Under the pieces are notes generated by a model. The model worked only from the letters and a program-made list of their open reading frames with translations. It was not told where the DNA came from and made no database searches. This document shows positions 9,573 to 17,746 of a stretch of DNA of 64,000 bases, piece after piece. The stretch covers positions 2,144,954-2,208,953 of the forward strand of contig NZ_KI519454.1 in assembly GCF_000482545.1 (NCBI RefSeq), read 5' to 3'. Position 1 is the first letter of the stretch. Each line of letters begins with the position of its first letter. The position numbers and the translations under genes are program-made. Source of the stretch: Arthrobacter sp. 35W. Its GTDB lineage: Bacteria > Actinomycetota > Actinomycetes > Actinomycetales > Micrococcaceae.

Positions 9573-9600
9573 TTGACAAAAGCATCTGCGGGCAAATAAT
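9573..9600 (+). promoter_or_regulatory. Candidate sigma70-like promoter, giving a nearly leaderless transcript
   Basis: A perfect -35 TTGACA (9573-9578) is followed after 16 bases by AATAAT (9595-9600). The expected start of transcription, about seven bases on, falls within a few bases of the ATG at 9610. No Shine-Dalgarno sequence is present before that ATG. This fits leaderless translation, which is common in actinobacteria. The assignment is by eye. Confidence 0.55.
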
Positions 9601-9609
9601 CTCAAGTGC

Positions 9610-10662
9610 ATGACCTCCCCCTATGAACCAGATCACAGCCCCGGCGGTGGCTCCGGGCCGCGGCAACGGGCCAGGATTCTGCTCAGCATCCCGCCCGCCG
9701 AAGTGGACGCCTTCTTCCCTCCGCAGACCCGTGAAGCACTGGGTGCCCTGGGCGACGTTGTCGAGGTGGACCCCGCGTCCCTCGCCTCTCTTGAGGCGTT
9801 CGGCCAGGCCACCGCCGATGCCCGGATCATTGTCACCGGCTGGGGATTCCCCCGCCTGACCCAAGCGCATCTGGACCTCGCTCCGGAGCTGGCATTTGTG
9901 GTCCACTCGGCCTCTTCCATCCATGGCCTGGTCAGCGACGATTTCTGGGCGTCGGGTCTGCCCATCTCCCAGTCAGGCGCCGCCATGGCCCCGGCCGTGG
10001 CCGAGATGTCCTTGACCTTCACCCTCTCGCTGCTGCGGCGCACGCAGCGGCTGGACCACGCAATGCGCAGCGGAGCCAGCTGGGCGGATGCCCGCACCAT
10101 CTCCCGCTCCCGGGAAATCGCCGGAGCCCGCGTCGGTGTCATCGGCGCCTCGCGCACCGGCCGCAGCTACATAGCCGCCTGCCAGGCGCTGGGTGCCGAG
10201 GTGCGGATCTACGACCCCTACCTGGACCCCACCGACCCGCTGGCCGCACACGCCGTCGGGCTCCAGGAGCTGCTGGGAACCAGTGAGGTGGTGGCCGTGC
10301 ATGCTCCGGAAACACCCGAGACCATCGGAATGCTCGGAGCGCGGGAAATCGCCGCCATGGCCGACGGAACCCTCTTCGTGAACACCGCGCGTTCAACCAT
10401 TGTCGACATGGACGCACTCTATGAGGCCGTCGAGGCCGGCCGGATTGACGCGGCACTGGATGTGTTCGACGTCGAACCGCTGCCCGAACAGGACCGCTGG
10501 CGCTCCCTGCCCGGAGCCTTGCTGACGCCCCATCTGGGCGGGGCCACTGTTGAATCGCGCCGCCGCGGCGGGCAGATAGTGGTCGATGAGATCCGCCGGC
10601 ACCTGGCCGGCGAACCGCTGCAGCATTCCCTCACGCGTGTCCAGCTCGAGCGGATGGGCTGA
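9610..10662 (+). CDS. D-isomer-specific 2-hydroxyacid dehydrogenase
   Basis: A 350-residue NAD-dependent dehydrogenase acting on a 2-hydroxy or 2-oxo acid. The Rossmann segment GARVGVIGASRTGRSYIAAC (about 175-195) is a G-x-x-x-x-G variant. The catalytic set is visible: Arg in FVNTARSTIVD, Glu in LDVFDVEPLP and His in LLTPHLGGAT. It is the first gene of the operon continuing through the sulfatase and ABC transporter, divergent from the ROK regulator. A role in processing a sugar acid after uptake is likely by context. The length is normal for the family. The start lacks a ribosome site; see the promoter entry. Confidence 0.88.
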   Translation: MTSPYEPDHSPGGGSGPRQRARILLSIPPAEVDAFFPPQTREALGALGDVVEVDPASLASLEAFGQATADARIIVTGWGFPRLTQAHLDLAPELAFVVHSASSIHGLVSDDFWASGLPISQSGAAMAPAVAEMSLTFTLSLLRRTQRLDHAMRSGASWADARTISRSREIAGARVGVIGASRTGRSYIAACQALGAEVRIYDPYLDPTDPLAAHAVGLQELLGTSEVVAVHAPETPETIGMLGAREIAAMADGTLFVNTARSTIVDMDALYEAVEAGRIDAALDVFDVEPLPEQDRWRSLPGALLTPHLGGATVESRRRGGQIVVDEIRRHLAGEPLQHSLTRVQLERMG

Positions 10663-10668
10663 GCCGCC

Positions 10669-12042
10669 ATGACGAACATCCTCCTTCTCCATGCCCACGA
10701 CCTCGGCCGCTTCCTGGGCGCCTATGGCGTGGCAACTGTGAATACGCCGCATCTGGACGCCTTGGCCGCCGAGGCCACGCAGTTCGATGCCGCGTTCTCC
10801 ACGGCCCCGCACTGCAGCCCGGCCCGCGCATCCCTGTTCACGGGAACGTACCCGCAGACCAATGGCGTGCTCGGCCTGACCCATGAACCCTTTGGCTGGG
10901 ATCTGCACGACCCCAGCTCGCACCTGGCGCACCGGCTGTCCACCCACGGCTACAGCACCGAACTCATCGGCGTCCACCACGAATCCAAGGTGCTGGCCGA
11001 CGCAGACATCGCCGCCAGGCTCGGCTTCTACAAGGTCTGCACCGGCGGCGCGCGGGATGTAGTTGTCGAGCGCACCAAGGCCGCACTGAGCGCCGCGGCC
11101 GGTTCCGAGAGGCCGTTCTACCTGCAGGTCGGCTTCAACGAGCCCCACCGCACGCCGTCCCACCATGACAGCCCCGGCGTGATGGGCTTCCTGGCCGAAG
11201 GCGTTTCGCCCGACACCTCCCGGGGCCTCACGGTGCCGGCCTATCTGCGCGACGACGCCGGTGCGCGCGAGGAAATGGCGGAACTGCAGGGCGCCGTGCG
11301 CCACCTCGATGAGGGCGTGGGCAGCATCCTCGCCCATCTGGATGCCCTGGGCCTGCGCGGGGACACCGTCGTCGTCTTCACCACCGACCACGGACTGGCG
11401 CTCCCCCGCGCCAAGTGCACCCTCTACGACTCGGGCCTCGGTGTCGCACTGCTGATGCGGGTTCCGGGCCGGCCGGGCTGGGGAAACCAGCGGGTTTCCT
11501 CCATGGTGAGCCATGTCGATGTGGTGCCGACGCTGCTGGAGCTCCTGGGACTGCCGACGGCGGCCGACGTCACGGGCGCCAGCCTTGTTCCCGTGGTTGA
11601 ATCAGACGTTCCGTCGCGGGCACACGCCTTTGCCCAGCTGAGCTACCACACCTACTTCGATCCCAAACGGTGCGTGCGCTCGGACACCCACAAGTTGATC
11701 GTCAATTTCTCCAATGCACCCCGGGCCATGGACCCCACCCAGTCCTGGCTGCACCGCAGCGCACCCGCTGAACTGGGCGGGCCGACCATCCCCACGAGCG
11801 AGGTCTTTGAGCTCTACGACCTCACCGTCGATCCGGACGAGGCGGACAACCTGGCCTCCGGCCCCGGGCATGAAGGGCTCCTCGCGGAGCTGGCCACCGC
11901 CCTGCTCGACTGGATGCGCGGCTGCGGCGATCCGCTGCTCACCGCAACGAACGCCCCTCCCCGCCATCGCTTGGCCCTGGCTGCCCTCCACAGCGCGGCC
12001 AACCACGCCGGCCTGCGACAGCACGCCGAAGTCCTTTCCTAG
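10669..12042 (+). CDS. Cytoplasmic type I sulfatase (N-sulfoglucosamine-sulfohydrolase-like)
   Basis: A 457-residue sulfatase. The motif CSPAR at residues 49-53 followed by ASLFTG is the type I signature in which the Cys is converted to formylglycine by a maturation enzyme. The N-terminal MTNILLLHAHD and the TTDHGL segment supply metal ligands. The overall pattern (NTPHLDALAAEATQFDAAFSTAPHC, then GTYPQTNG) resembles heparan N-sulfatase-like members. There is no signal peptide, so it acts on a sulfated sugar after import. It starts six bases after the dehydrogenase and is followed by the binding protein, placing desulfation beside uptake. No formylglycine-generating enzyme is in the window. 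Confidence 0.88.
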   Translation: MTNILLLHAHDLGRFLGAYGVATVNTPHLDALAAEATQFDAAFSTAPHCSPARASLFTGTYPQTNGVLGLTHEPFGWDLHDPSSHLAHRLSTHGYSTELIGVHHESKVLADADIAARLGFYKVCTGGARDVVVERTKAALSAAAGSERPFYLQVGFNEPHRTPSHHDSPGVMGFLAEGVSPDTSRGLTVPAYLRDDAGAREEMAELQGAVRHLDEGVGSILAHLDALGLRGDTVVVFTTDHGLALPRAKCTLYDSGLGVALLMRVPGRPGWGNQRVSSMVSHVDVVPTLLELLGLPTAADVTGASLVPVVESDVPSRAHAFAQLSYHTYFDPKRCVRSDTHKLIVNFSNAPRAMDPTQSWLHRSAPAELGGPTIPTSEVFELYDLTVDPDEADNLASGPGHEGLLAELATALLDWMRGCGDPLLTATNAPPRHRLALAALHSAANHAGLRQHAEVLS

Positions 12043-12109
12043 CCTTTGCACCCTTGCGCCTGTGTGCGGCCATGCCGCTCCTGGACCAACCCAAGAAACG
12101 AGAAAGACC

Positions 12110-13381
12110 ATGACCAAGAAGCACCTGCGACTCGCCGTCATGACCGCGGCCATCGCCCTGGCCGCTACGGGCTGCGCCCCTGGCGCCACCACCCCCGTCG
12201 GCGCCGACGGCAAGGCCACGGGCTCCGTAACCCTGTGGATGTACCCCGTCATCAAAGACGAGGCCAAGAGCAAGGAATTCTGGAACAAGACCGAGGCCGA
12301 CTTCGAGGCATCACACCCCGGCATCGATCTGAAGATTGAACTCCAGACCTTCGACAAGCGCGACGCCCAGATGTCCGCCGCCCTTGCCGCGAACTCCGGC
12401 CCCGACATCGCCCTGGTCACTCCCGACCAGGCGGCCACCTACATCACCGTGGGCGGGCTCCAGCCCGTCGACGACGCCGTCGCCAACAGCCGCGATGCCT
12501 TCTTCCCGGGGACGCTGAAGGCCGCAACGTTTGACGATGAACTCTATGGCGTGCCGCTCTTCCAGAACATCAACACCACCGTCTACAACACCAAGGTCTT
12601 TGCCGACGCCGGTCTGGCACTGCCCAAGACCTGGGACGACGTCCTGGCCGCCGCCCCCGTGCTTGCGGCCAAGGGCATCTCGGTGATGGACTACGCCGGC
12701 AGCCCCGAGCAGACTCTCAACCTCTCCTACTACCCGTTCCTGTGGCAGGCCGGCGGAACCGTCTTCTCCAAGGACGGCAAGAACGTCGAATTCGACTCCG
12801 ACGCCGGGGTGAAGGCCCTGCAGTTCCTCGTCGATCTGAACAAGGCCGGCGGCCTGCCCGTCGACGCCGCCACGGCCGGCCCCGCCGTCGAGGGCGCACC
12901 CATCGCCGCCGGCAAGGTGGGAATGCGGGCCACGGCAGCCCTGCCGGAATTGGCCAAGATGCGCACCGCGCTCGGCGCGGACCACGTGGCCCTCGGGCTG
13001 CCGCTTGAGGGCAAGGTGCAGGCCACCTATGGCAACCCCGGCCTGCTGGCGCTGACCTCGATCAACAAGAAGGAGAACCGCGCCGCGGCCTACGAGGTGC
13101 TCTCCTACCTGACCTCCCCCGAAAGCCAGACGGCGCTGAACGCCGCCGCCGGCAACTTCCCCACCCGCACCGACGTCAAGATCCAGGGCAGCGGCCCCGA
13201 CGTCGAGGCCATGAGTGCCTCGCTGGAGTTCGCCAACCCGGGCGAATCCTCCCCCGTGGCCCGCCAGGTCATGGCCATTCTGGCCCCGTACATCCAGGCG
13301 GCGCTCGGTGGCAAGCTCTCCGCCAAGGAGGCGCTCACCAAGGCGGCCGACGAGGCCAGGGCGCTGCTGAAGCGCTCCTAG
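12110..13381 (+). CDS. Sugar ABC transporter substrate-binding lipoprotein
   Basis: A 423-residue extracellular solute-binding protein (family 1, MalE-like). The lipobox LAATGC places the lipidated Cys at residue 22. The mature part has the class features VTLWMYPVIKDEAKSKEFWNK, NSGPDIALVTPDQAA and the PLFQNINTTVYNTKVFADAG hinge segment. The start at 12110 (MTKKHLRLAV) gives a proper signal peptide and has an AGAAAG site. It lies between the sulfatase and two permease genes. A very GC-rich hairpin after its stop may shield its mRNA and raise its level over the permeases. The ligand is inferred to be a sulfated or acidic sugar from the neighbours only. Confidence 0.9.
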   Translation: MTKKHLRLAVMTAAIALAATGCAPGATTPVGADGKATGSVTLWMYPVIKDEAKSKEFWNKTEADFEASHPGIDLKIELQTFDKRDAQMSAALAANSGPDIALVTPDQAATYITVGGLQPVDDAVANSRDAFFPGTLKAATFDDELYGVPLFQNINTTVYNTKVFADAGLALPKTWDDVLAAAPVLAAKGISVMDYAGSPEQTLNLSYYPFLWQAGGTVFSKDGKNVEFDSDAGVKALQFLVDLNKAGGLPVDAATAGPAVEGAPIAAGKVGMRATAALPELAKMRTALGADHVALGLPLEGKVQATYGNPGLLALTSINKKENRAAAYEVLSYLTSPESQTALNAAAGNFPTRTDVKIQGSGPDVEAMSASLEFANPGESSPVARQVMAILAPYIQAALGGKLSAKEALTKAADEARALLKRS

Positions 13382-13386
13382 CCGTC

Positions 13387-13411
13387 GGGGCGGGGCCCAC
13401 GGCCCCGCCCC
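13387..13411 (+). terminator. GC-rich intercistronic hairpin after the binding-protein gene
   Basis: The perfect 11-bp arms 13387-13397 and 13401-13411 enclose a three-base loop, with no T-run after it. It lies between the binding-protein stop and the first permease. Such stem-loops usually act as partial terminators or 3' stabilisers that give more binding protein than permease. This role is inferred from position. Confidence 0.6.
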
Positions 13412-13466
13412 GTGCGCACCGTCCCCACAGCCCCGTCCCATTCCCCAGATTCTGATTGGTTCCACC

Positions 13467-14369
13467 ATGTCCGTTTCAACAGCAATCCGCAGGCCGGCCT
13501 CGCGCCAGCGCCGGGAGGCCATCGCAGGCATCCTGTTTGTGCTGCCGACGCTGCTCATTTTCGCCCTCTTCAAGTTCGTACCCATCTTCGGGGCCGGGGC
13601 CATGAGCCTCACCCGCTACAAGCTCAACGGGGATGTGGACTTCCGCGGCGTCGACAACTACACCCGGCTGTTCTCCGACCCTAATTTCTGGCAGAGCCTG
13701 GGCGTGACGCTCGGCTATGTCTGCATCTTCGTACCGCTGATCCTGGTGGTTTCGCTGGCCGGCGCGCTGCTGTTGAACAAACTGGTCCGCTTCACCGGCG
13801 CCTTCCGCGCCCTGCTGTTCGTCCCGTATCTGAGCTCCTTCGTGCTGGCAGGCATTGTCTGGAAGTGGATCTTCGCCTCCGACGGCCCGCTCAATGCGGC
13901 CCTCTCGACGGCGGGGCTGGGGCCCGTCCCGTTCCTCTCCGGCGACCAGTGGCTGGTGCTCGCCTCGCTGGCCCTGGTGTCGGTGTGGAAGGGTTTCGGC
14001 TACTCGATGCTGATCTTCCTGGCCGGGTTGAAGGCCCTTCCCGGAGAGGTCCACGAGGCAGCGCACATCGACGGTGCCAACGCCTGGCAGACCTTGCGCC
14101 ACGTGACGCTCCCCCTGCTGAAGCCGGTGTTCTTCTTTGTGCTCGTGATCGAGACCATCATCGGTTTCCAGGTCTTCGACACCATCTACGTCATGACCGG
14201 CGGCGGACCGGCCCATGCGAGCCACAGCCTCATCTACATGCTCTTCGACGAGGGCTTCAAGTTCTTCGACTTCGGCTACGCGGCAGCCATCGGCATCGTG
14301 CTCTTTGCCATCGTCCTGGTGCTTTCGCTCATCCAGCGCCGCTTCTTCGAAGGAAAGGAAGAGAAATGA
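13467..14369 (+). CDS. Sugar ABC transporter permease (MalF type)
   Basis: A 300-residue membrane permease with about six transmembrane helices, the first near residues 20-45. The cytoplasmic coupling loop EAAHIDGANAWQTLRHVTLPLLKPV is the EAA motif that contacts the ATPase. It overlaps the next permease by four bases (ATGA), so the two are translationally coupled. No ATPase gene is in this cluster. Actinobacterial importers of this class commonly share an MsiK-like ATPase encoded elsewhere. Confidence 0.93.
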   Translation: MSVSTAIRRPASRQRREAIAGILFVLPTLLIFALFKFVPIFGAGAMSLTRYKLNGDVDFRGVDNYTRLFSDPNFWQSLGVTLGYVCIFVPLILVVSLAGALLLNKLVRFTGAFRALLFVPYLSSFVLAGIVWKWIFASDGPLNAALSTAGLGPVPFLSGDQWLVLASLALVSVWKGFGYSMLIFLAGLKALPGEVHEAAHIDGANAWQTLRHVTLPLLKPVFFFVLVIETIIGFQVFDTIYVMTGGGPAHASHSLIYMLFDEGFKFFDFGYAAAIGIVLFAIVLVLSLIQRRFFEGKEEK

Positions 14370-15283
14370 CCTCCACCTCGCTGCCCGACGCTCCGCAGCT
14401 CACCGAGCCCCTCCGCCGCACACCGAAGGTGCCGGCCCAGCACCAGGCCCCGCCGCGGGCCCGCCGGAAGTCGGCACGCCGGCGCAGCCAGCTCTGGCTG
14501 GTGTCCACTCTCGTCGTCGTCTCGCTCTTCACCATCGCGCCTCTGCTGGCCGTCATCGTGCTTGCCCTCTCCCCCGAGGACGCGCCGACGATTCCCTACG
14601 CCGTCCCGGCGTCGCTGACCCTTGACAACATCATCCGCATCTTCAACGTGGGCGAATTCCCACTGTGGCTGTGGAACTCGTTCCTGTACTCGAGCATCTC
14701 CGTGGTGGTCGTGCTGCTCACGGCGTCGATGGCCGCCTACGCCCTGGCCCGCAAGCGGTTCCCCGGCCGGAACGCCGTGCTGTGGACGATTGTGGCGACG
14801 CTGATGGTGCCGATGCAGGCCACCCTGATCCCCACCTTCATCCTGGTGGCCGGCATGGGCGGCGTGAACACCATGTGGGGGCTCATCCTGCCAACCCTGG
14901 CCAATGCCCAGGCCGTGTTCCTCATCCGCCAGTTCATCCGCGACCTGCCCGATGAGCTCTTCGATGCCGCCCGGATCGACGGCGCCGGCGAGTGGCGGAC
15001 GTTCGCCGGCATCGTGCTGCCCCTGATCCGGCCCGTGCTCGCTACGCTGGCGATCTTCGTCTTCCTCTGGCACTGGAATGATCTGCTCTGGCCGCTGGTG
15101 GTGGGTCAGTCCGACGCGGCGCGCACGCTCACCGTGGGTCTGGCCACGCTGAACACCGAGACCGTGTCGACGGCGAACATCATGGCGGCCGCGCTCATCA
15201 GCTTCATCCCCTGCCTGGTCATCTTCGTCCTGCTGCAGCGCCACATCGTCGCCAGCATCACCTCCAGCGGAGTCAAGGGATGA
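14366..15283 (+). CDS. Sugar ABC transporter permease (MalG type)
   Basis: A 305-residue permease. The N-terminal 45 residues are a basic, Pro-rich cytoplasmic tail (RTPKVPAQHQAPPRARRKSA), followed by six predicted helices. The EAA-type loop is DAARIDGAGEWRTFAGIVLPLIRPV. The start at 14366 overlaps the preceding stop as ATGA. Its own stop overlaps the next gene in the same way, making a tight three-gene unit with the Gfo/Idh enzyme. Confidence 0.93.
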   Translation: MTSTSLPDAPQLTEPLRRTPKVPAQHQAPPRARRKSARRRSQLWLVSTLVVVSLFTIAPLLAVIVLALSPEDAPTIPYAVPASLTLDNIIRIFNVGEFPLWLWNSFLYSSISVVVVLLTASMAAYALARKRFPGRNAVLWTIVATLMVPMQATLIPTFILVAGMGGVNTMWGLILPTLANAQAVFLIRQFIRDLPDELFDAARIDGAGEWRTFAGIVLPLIRPVLATLAIFVFLWHWNDLLWPLVVGQSDAARTLTVGLATLNTETVSTANIMAAALISFIPCLVIFVLLQRHIVASITSSGVKG

Positions 15284-16191
15284 CGGCCACATCGGCGCCG
15301 CTGCGCTTTGGCCTCATCGGCGTCGATTCCCCGCATGCCCCCTCCTTCACCCGGCTGCTCGGCGACGGCGTAGGCGGCGCCGTCGCCGGGGCCACGGTGG
15401 CCAGCGCCTGGGCCGGTGTGGCATCGGCGGACTTTCCGCCCAGCCGGGACCGCATGGCGGACTTTGTGGCCCAGATGGCCGGCCTCGGCGTGCCGCTGCG
15501 GGAGAGCCTGGAAGAGGTGGCGGAGGAATCCGATGCCCTCCTGCTGGTGGCCTCCGACACCCGCACGCATCCGGGGCTTTTCGCCCGGCTCGCGCCCTTC
15601 GGCAAGCCGGTCTACGTCGACACCCGTTTTGCACAGACCGCGGCGGACGCGGCGCGGATGCTGGAACAGGCAGAAGCCGGCGGAACTCTGGTGCTGGCCG
15701 GCTCGCCCAAGCGGTTCACGCCGGAATTCCTGGCGGCGGCGGGCTCGGGTCCGGTGGAGCGCATCGACCTGACAGGCCCCCTGCCGACGCAGCCCGGCCA
15801 CCCGGGCCTGGCCTGGTACGGCGTGCACCAGGTTGATCTGGCGGTTGCGGCGCTGGGCCCGGGCTGCAAACTGGTCGATGCCACCGGCGGCCGGGTGGTG
15901 CTCCACTGGAGCGATGGCCGCGTGGCCACCCTGGGCGGCGAGGCCGAATGGTCGCCACTGACCTCCGGCCGGATCAGCCGGGACGGCGGCCCCGCCGAGT
16001 TCACCATTGAGGCCTGCGAAGACATGCTGACCGGCCTGCTGGAAGCAATCGTTGCCGCCTGCCGCACGGGTTCGCCCATGATGCCGGCCAGCCAGATCCG
16101 CGAGATTGTGGCGATCGTCGAGGCGGCCAACCTCAGCCTGGACGCGGGCCGCCCCGTGGCGCTGGCGGAGCTCCGCAGCCACACCCGATAG
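15280..16191 (+). CDS. Gfo/Idh/MocA family oxidoreductase
   Basis: A 303-residue NAD(P)-dependent sugar or cyclitol oxidoreductase, somewhat shorter than typical members (330-400). The N-terminal LRFGLIGVDSPHAPSFTRLL takes the place of the usual GxGxxG loop. ESDALLLVASDTRTHPGLFARLAPFGKPVYVD matches the conserved loop that normally ends in EKP, and here VYVD replaces that motif. The Lys-type catalytic dyad is therefore not clear. It is coupled by a four-base overlap to the permease. The likely role is oxidation of the imported sugar, but a diverged or non-redox role cannot be excluded. Confidence 0.8.
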   Translation: MTATSAPLRFGLIGVDSPHAPSFTRLLGDGVGGAVAGATVASAWAGVASADFPPSRDRMADFVAQMAGLGVPLRESLEEVAEESDALLLVASDTRTHPGLFARLAPFGKPVYVDTRFAQTAADAARMLEQAEAGGTLVLAGSPKRFTPEFLAAAGSGPVERIDLTGPLPTQPGHPGLAWYGVHQVDLAVAALGPGCKLVDATGGRVVLHWSDGRVATLGGEAEWSPLTSGRISRDGGPAEFTIEACEDMLTGLLEAIVAACRTGSPMMPASQIREIVAIVEAANLSLDAGRPVALAELRSHTR

Positions 16192-16216
16192 CCGGCCACA
16201 CAGCCTGACAATCAAG

Positions 16217-16249
16217 AAGGACGGACCGCCCAGTGGGCGGTACGTCCTT
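16217..16249. terminator. Hairpin between convergent Gfo/Idh and cupin genes
   Basis: The arms 16217-16231 and 16235-16249 pair over 15 positions with one G-A mismatch and a three-base loop. It lies 26 bases after the oxidoreductase stop and 14 before the end of the cupin gene on the other strand. It probably terminates transcription from both sides. Confidence 0.65.
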
Positions 16250-16262
16250 GTCGCTGCCGGCG

Positions 16263-16673
16263 CTACGGTTGTGCGGCGCCGTATTCCTCATCGCTGACAT
16301 GCTCGGCCCATTCGACCTCCGGGCCGTCCTGGTCCTCGCCGAGGCATTCCCACATCGCCAGATGGGACATGGCGTGCTCGGCCGCGGCACCGTGCCAGTG
16401 CCATTCCCCCGGCGGGGTGTAGACCGTGTCCCCGGGGCGCATCTGGACGACGTCACCGCCCTTGGCCTGGACGAGGCCCAGACCCTCCGTGACGTGCAGG
16501 GTCTGGCCGTTGGCGTGCCGGTGCCACGCCGTGCGGGCGCCCGGGGCGAAGCGGACGATGTTGACCCGCAGTCTGGAGGGCGCGGTGCCGGCGGCGATAA
16601 CGTCAAAGTTGACGTTGCCGGTGAACAAGGCCTCCGGGCCCTTGGTGCTCGGTGTCTTGGGGATCTGGTGCAT
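16263..16673 (-). CDS. Small cupin-domain protein
   Basis: A 136-residue single-domain cupin. Motif 1 reads PGARTAWHRHANGQTLHVTEGLG, with the metal-binding H-x-H and a later His. Motif 2 reads MRPGDTVYTPPGEWHWHGA, with its His ligand, so the metal site looks complete. This subgroup is often annotated as carboxymuconolactone-decarboxylase-associated or quinone-related cupins. It begins two bases after the regulator gene upstream, so the two form an operon divergent from the DHA2 exporter. Function unknown. Confidence 0.85.
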   Translation of the reverse strand: MHQIPKTPSTKGPEALFTGNVNFDVIAAGTAPSRLRVNIVRFAPGARTAWHRHANGQTLHVTEGLGLVQAKGGDVVQMRPGDTVYTPPGEWHWHGAAAEHAMSHLAMWECLGEDQDGPEVEWAEHVSDEEYGAAQP

Positions 16674-16675
16674 TC

Positions 16676-17584
16676 CTAGTCCTTCGTTGAGGTCGTCGTG
16701 GCAGGTTCACTACCGGTGGTGTGGGTGTCGAGTTGGTCCTGCGTGCTCGCCCAGCTGGCGAGCAGCTTCAACGCATCCGACGTCGGGGTCCCCGGGGCGG
16801 CCGTGTAGACCAGCATCGTGAGGCCCGGGTCGGAGGGGAATTCCATGGCCTCAAAGTTGAGCTCCAGATCACCCACGATGGGGTGGTGCAGCTTCTTGAA
16901 CCCCGTGCGGTGGAAGCGCACATTGTGCGCGGCCCAGCGCTGGCGGAAGTCCTCGCTGCGGGTGGACAGCTCACCAATGAGCTCGGTCAGCGCCTTGTCA
17001 AAGGGGTTCCTCCCGGCTTCCAAGCGGAGCATCGCGGCAATGTCGTCCGCCGCCCGCTCCCAGTCGGTGAAGAACTCCTTGGAGGCCGGGTCCAGGTAGA
17101 CAAAGCGCGCCGTGTTCGCTGGCTGGTGGGGATCGGCAAGCATCGGGGCGTACAGGGCGCGGGCCATCCGGTTCGCGGCCAGGAGGTCGTGGCGCGCGTT
17201 GCGGACCCACGCAGGAGCATCCGCGATGGCTTCGAGCATCTGCAGGATCGGCTGGCGCACCGCCTTGGGCGACGGCGGACGCCGCCGCGCGGCGGGCACG
17301 GCAACGGACTTGCGGGCCAGATCGAAGAGGTGGTCGTGCTCGGCGTCGTCCAATTGCAGCGCACGGGCCAGTGCCTCGAGCACGCTCTCCGAGACGCCGG
17401 CCAGGTTGCCGCGTTCCATCCGCACGTAGTAATCGATGCTGACACCGGCCAGCAGGCAGACCTCCTCGCGGCGCAGCCCCTTCACCCGACGGTTTCCGCC
17501 ATAGGCCGGCAGCCCGGCCTGCTCGGGGGTGATCCTGGCGCGGCGTGAGGTGAGGAACTCGCGGATCTCTGTTTGGTGGTCCAT
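16676..17584 (-). CDS. Helix-turn-helix regulator with MmyB-like ligand domain
   Basis: A 302-residue XRE-type regulator. The N-terminal helix-turn-helix (about residues 10-75; LTSRRARITPEQ, then RRVKGLRREEVCLLAGVSIDYYVRMERG) is the classic start of the MmyB family. The C-terminal domain from about 110 onward (WVRNARHDLLAANRMARALYAPM) is the PAS-like fatty-acid/ligand pocket. The start at 17584 (MDHQTEIREFL) is chosen because it fits the family. It is divergent from the exporter gene, 162 bases away, and probably represses it together with the cupin. Confidence 0.9.
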   Translation of the reverse strand: MDHQTEIREFLTSRRARITPEQAGLPAYGGNRRVKGLRREEVCLLAGVSIDYYVRMERGNLAGVSESVLEALARALQLDDAEHDHLFDLARKSVAVPAARRRPPSPKAVRQPILQMLEAIADAPAWVRNARHDLLAANRMARALYAPMLADPHQPANTARFVYLDPASKEFFTDWERAADDIAAMLRLEAGRNPFDKALTELIGELSTRSEDFRQRWAAHNVRFHRTGFKKLHHPIVGDLELNFEAMEFPSDPGLTMLVYTAAPGTPTSDALKLLASWASTQDQLDTHTTGSEPATTTSTKD

Positions 17585-17746
17585 GCGATCAACCGTACGC
17601 CGGGCCGCGGTCCGGAGGGAGGCACTGTCATTACCTGTACGGGCCGGCACTCCCTGGCAGTGCGGGTCCCAGCTTCAATGGAATGAGCGGCCCCGGGGAT
17701 GTCCCCCGACAGCGCGGCCACCACCCACTCCACCCCAAGGAATCCA

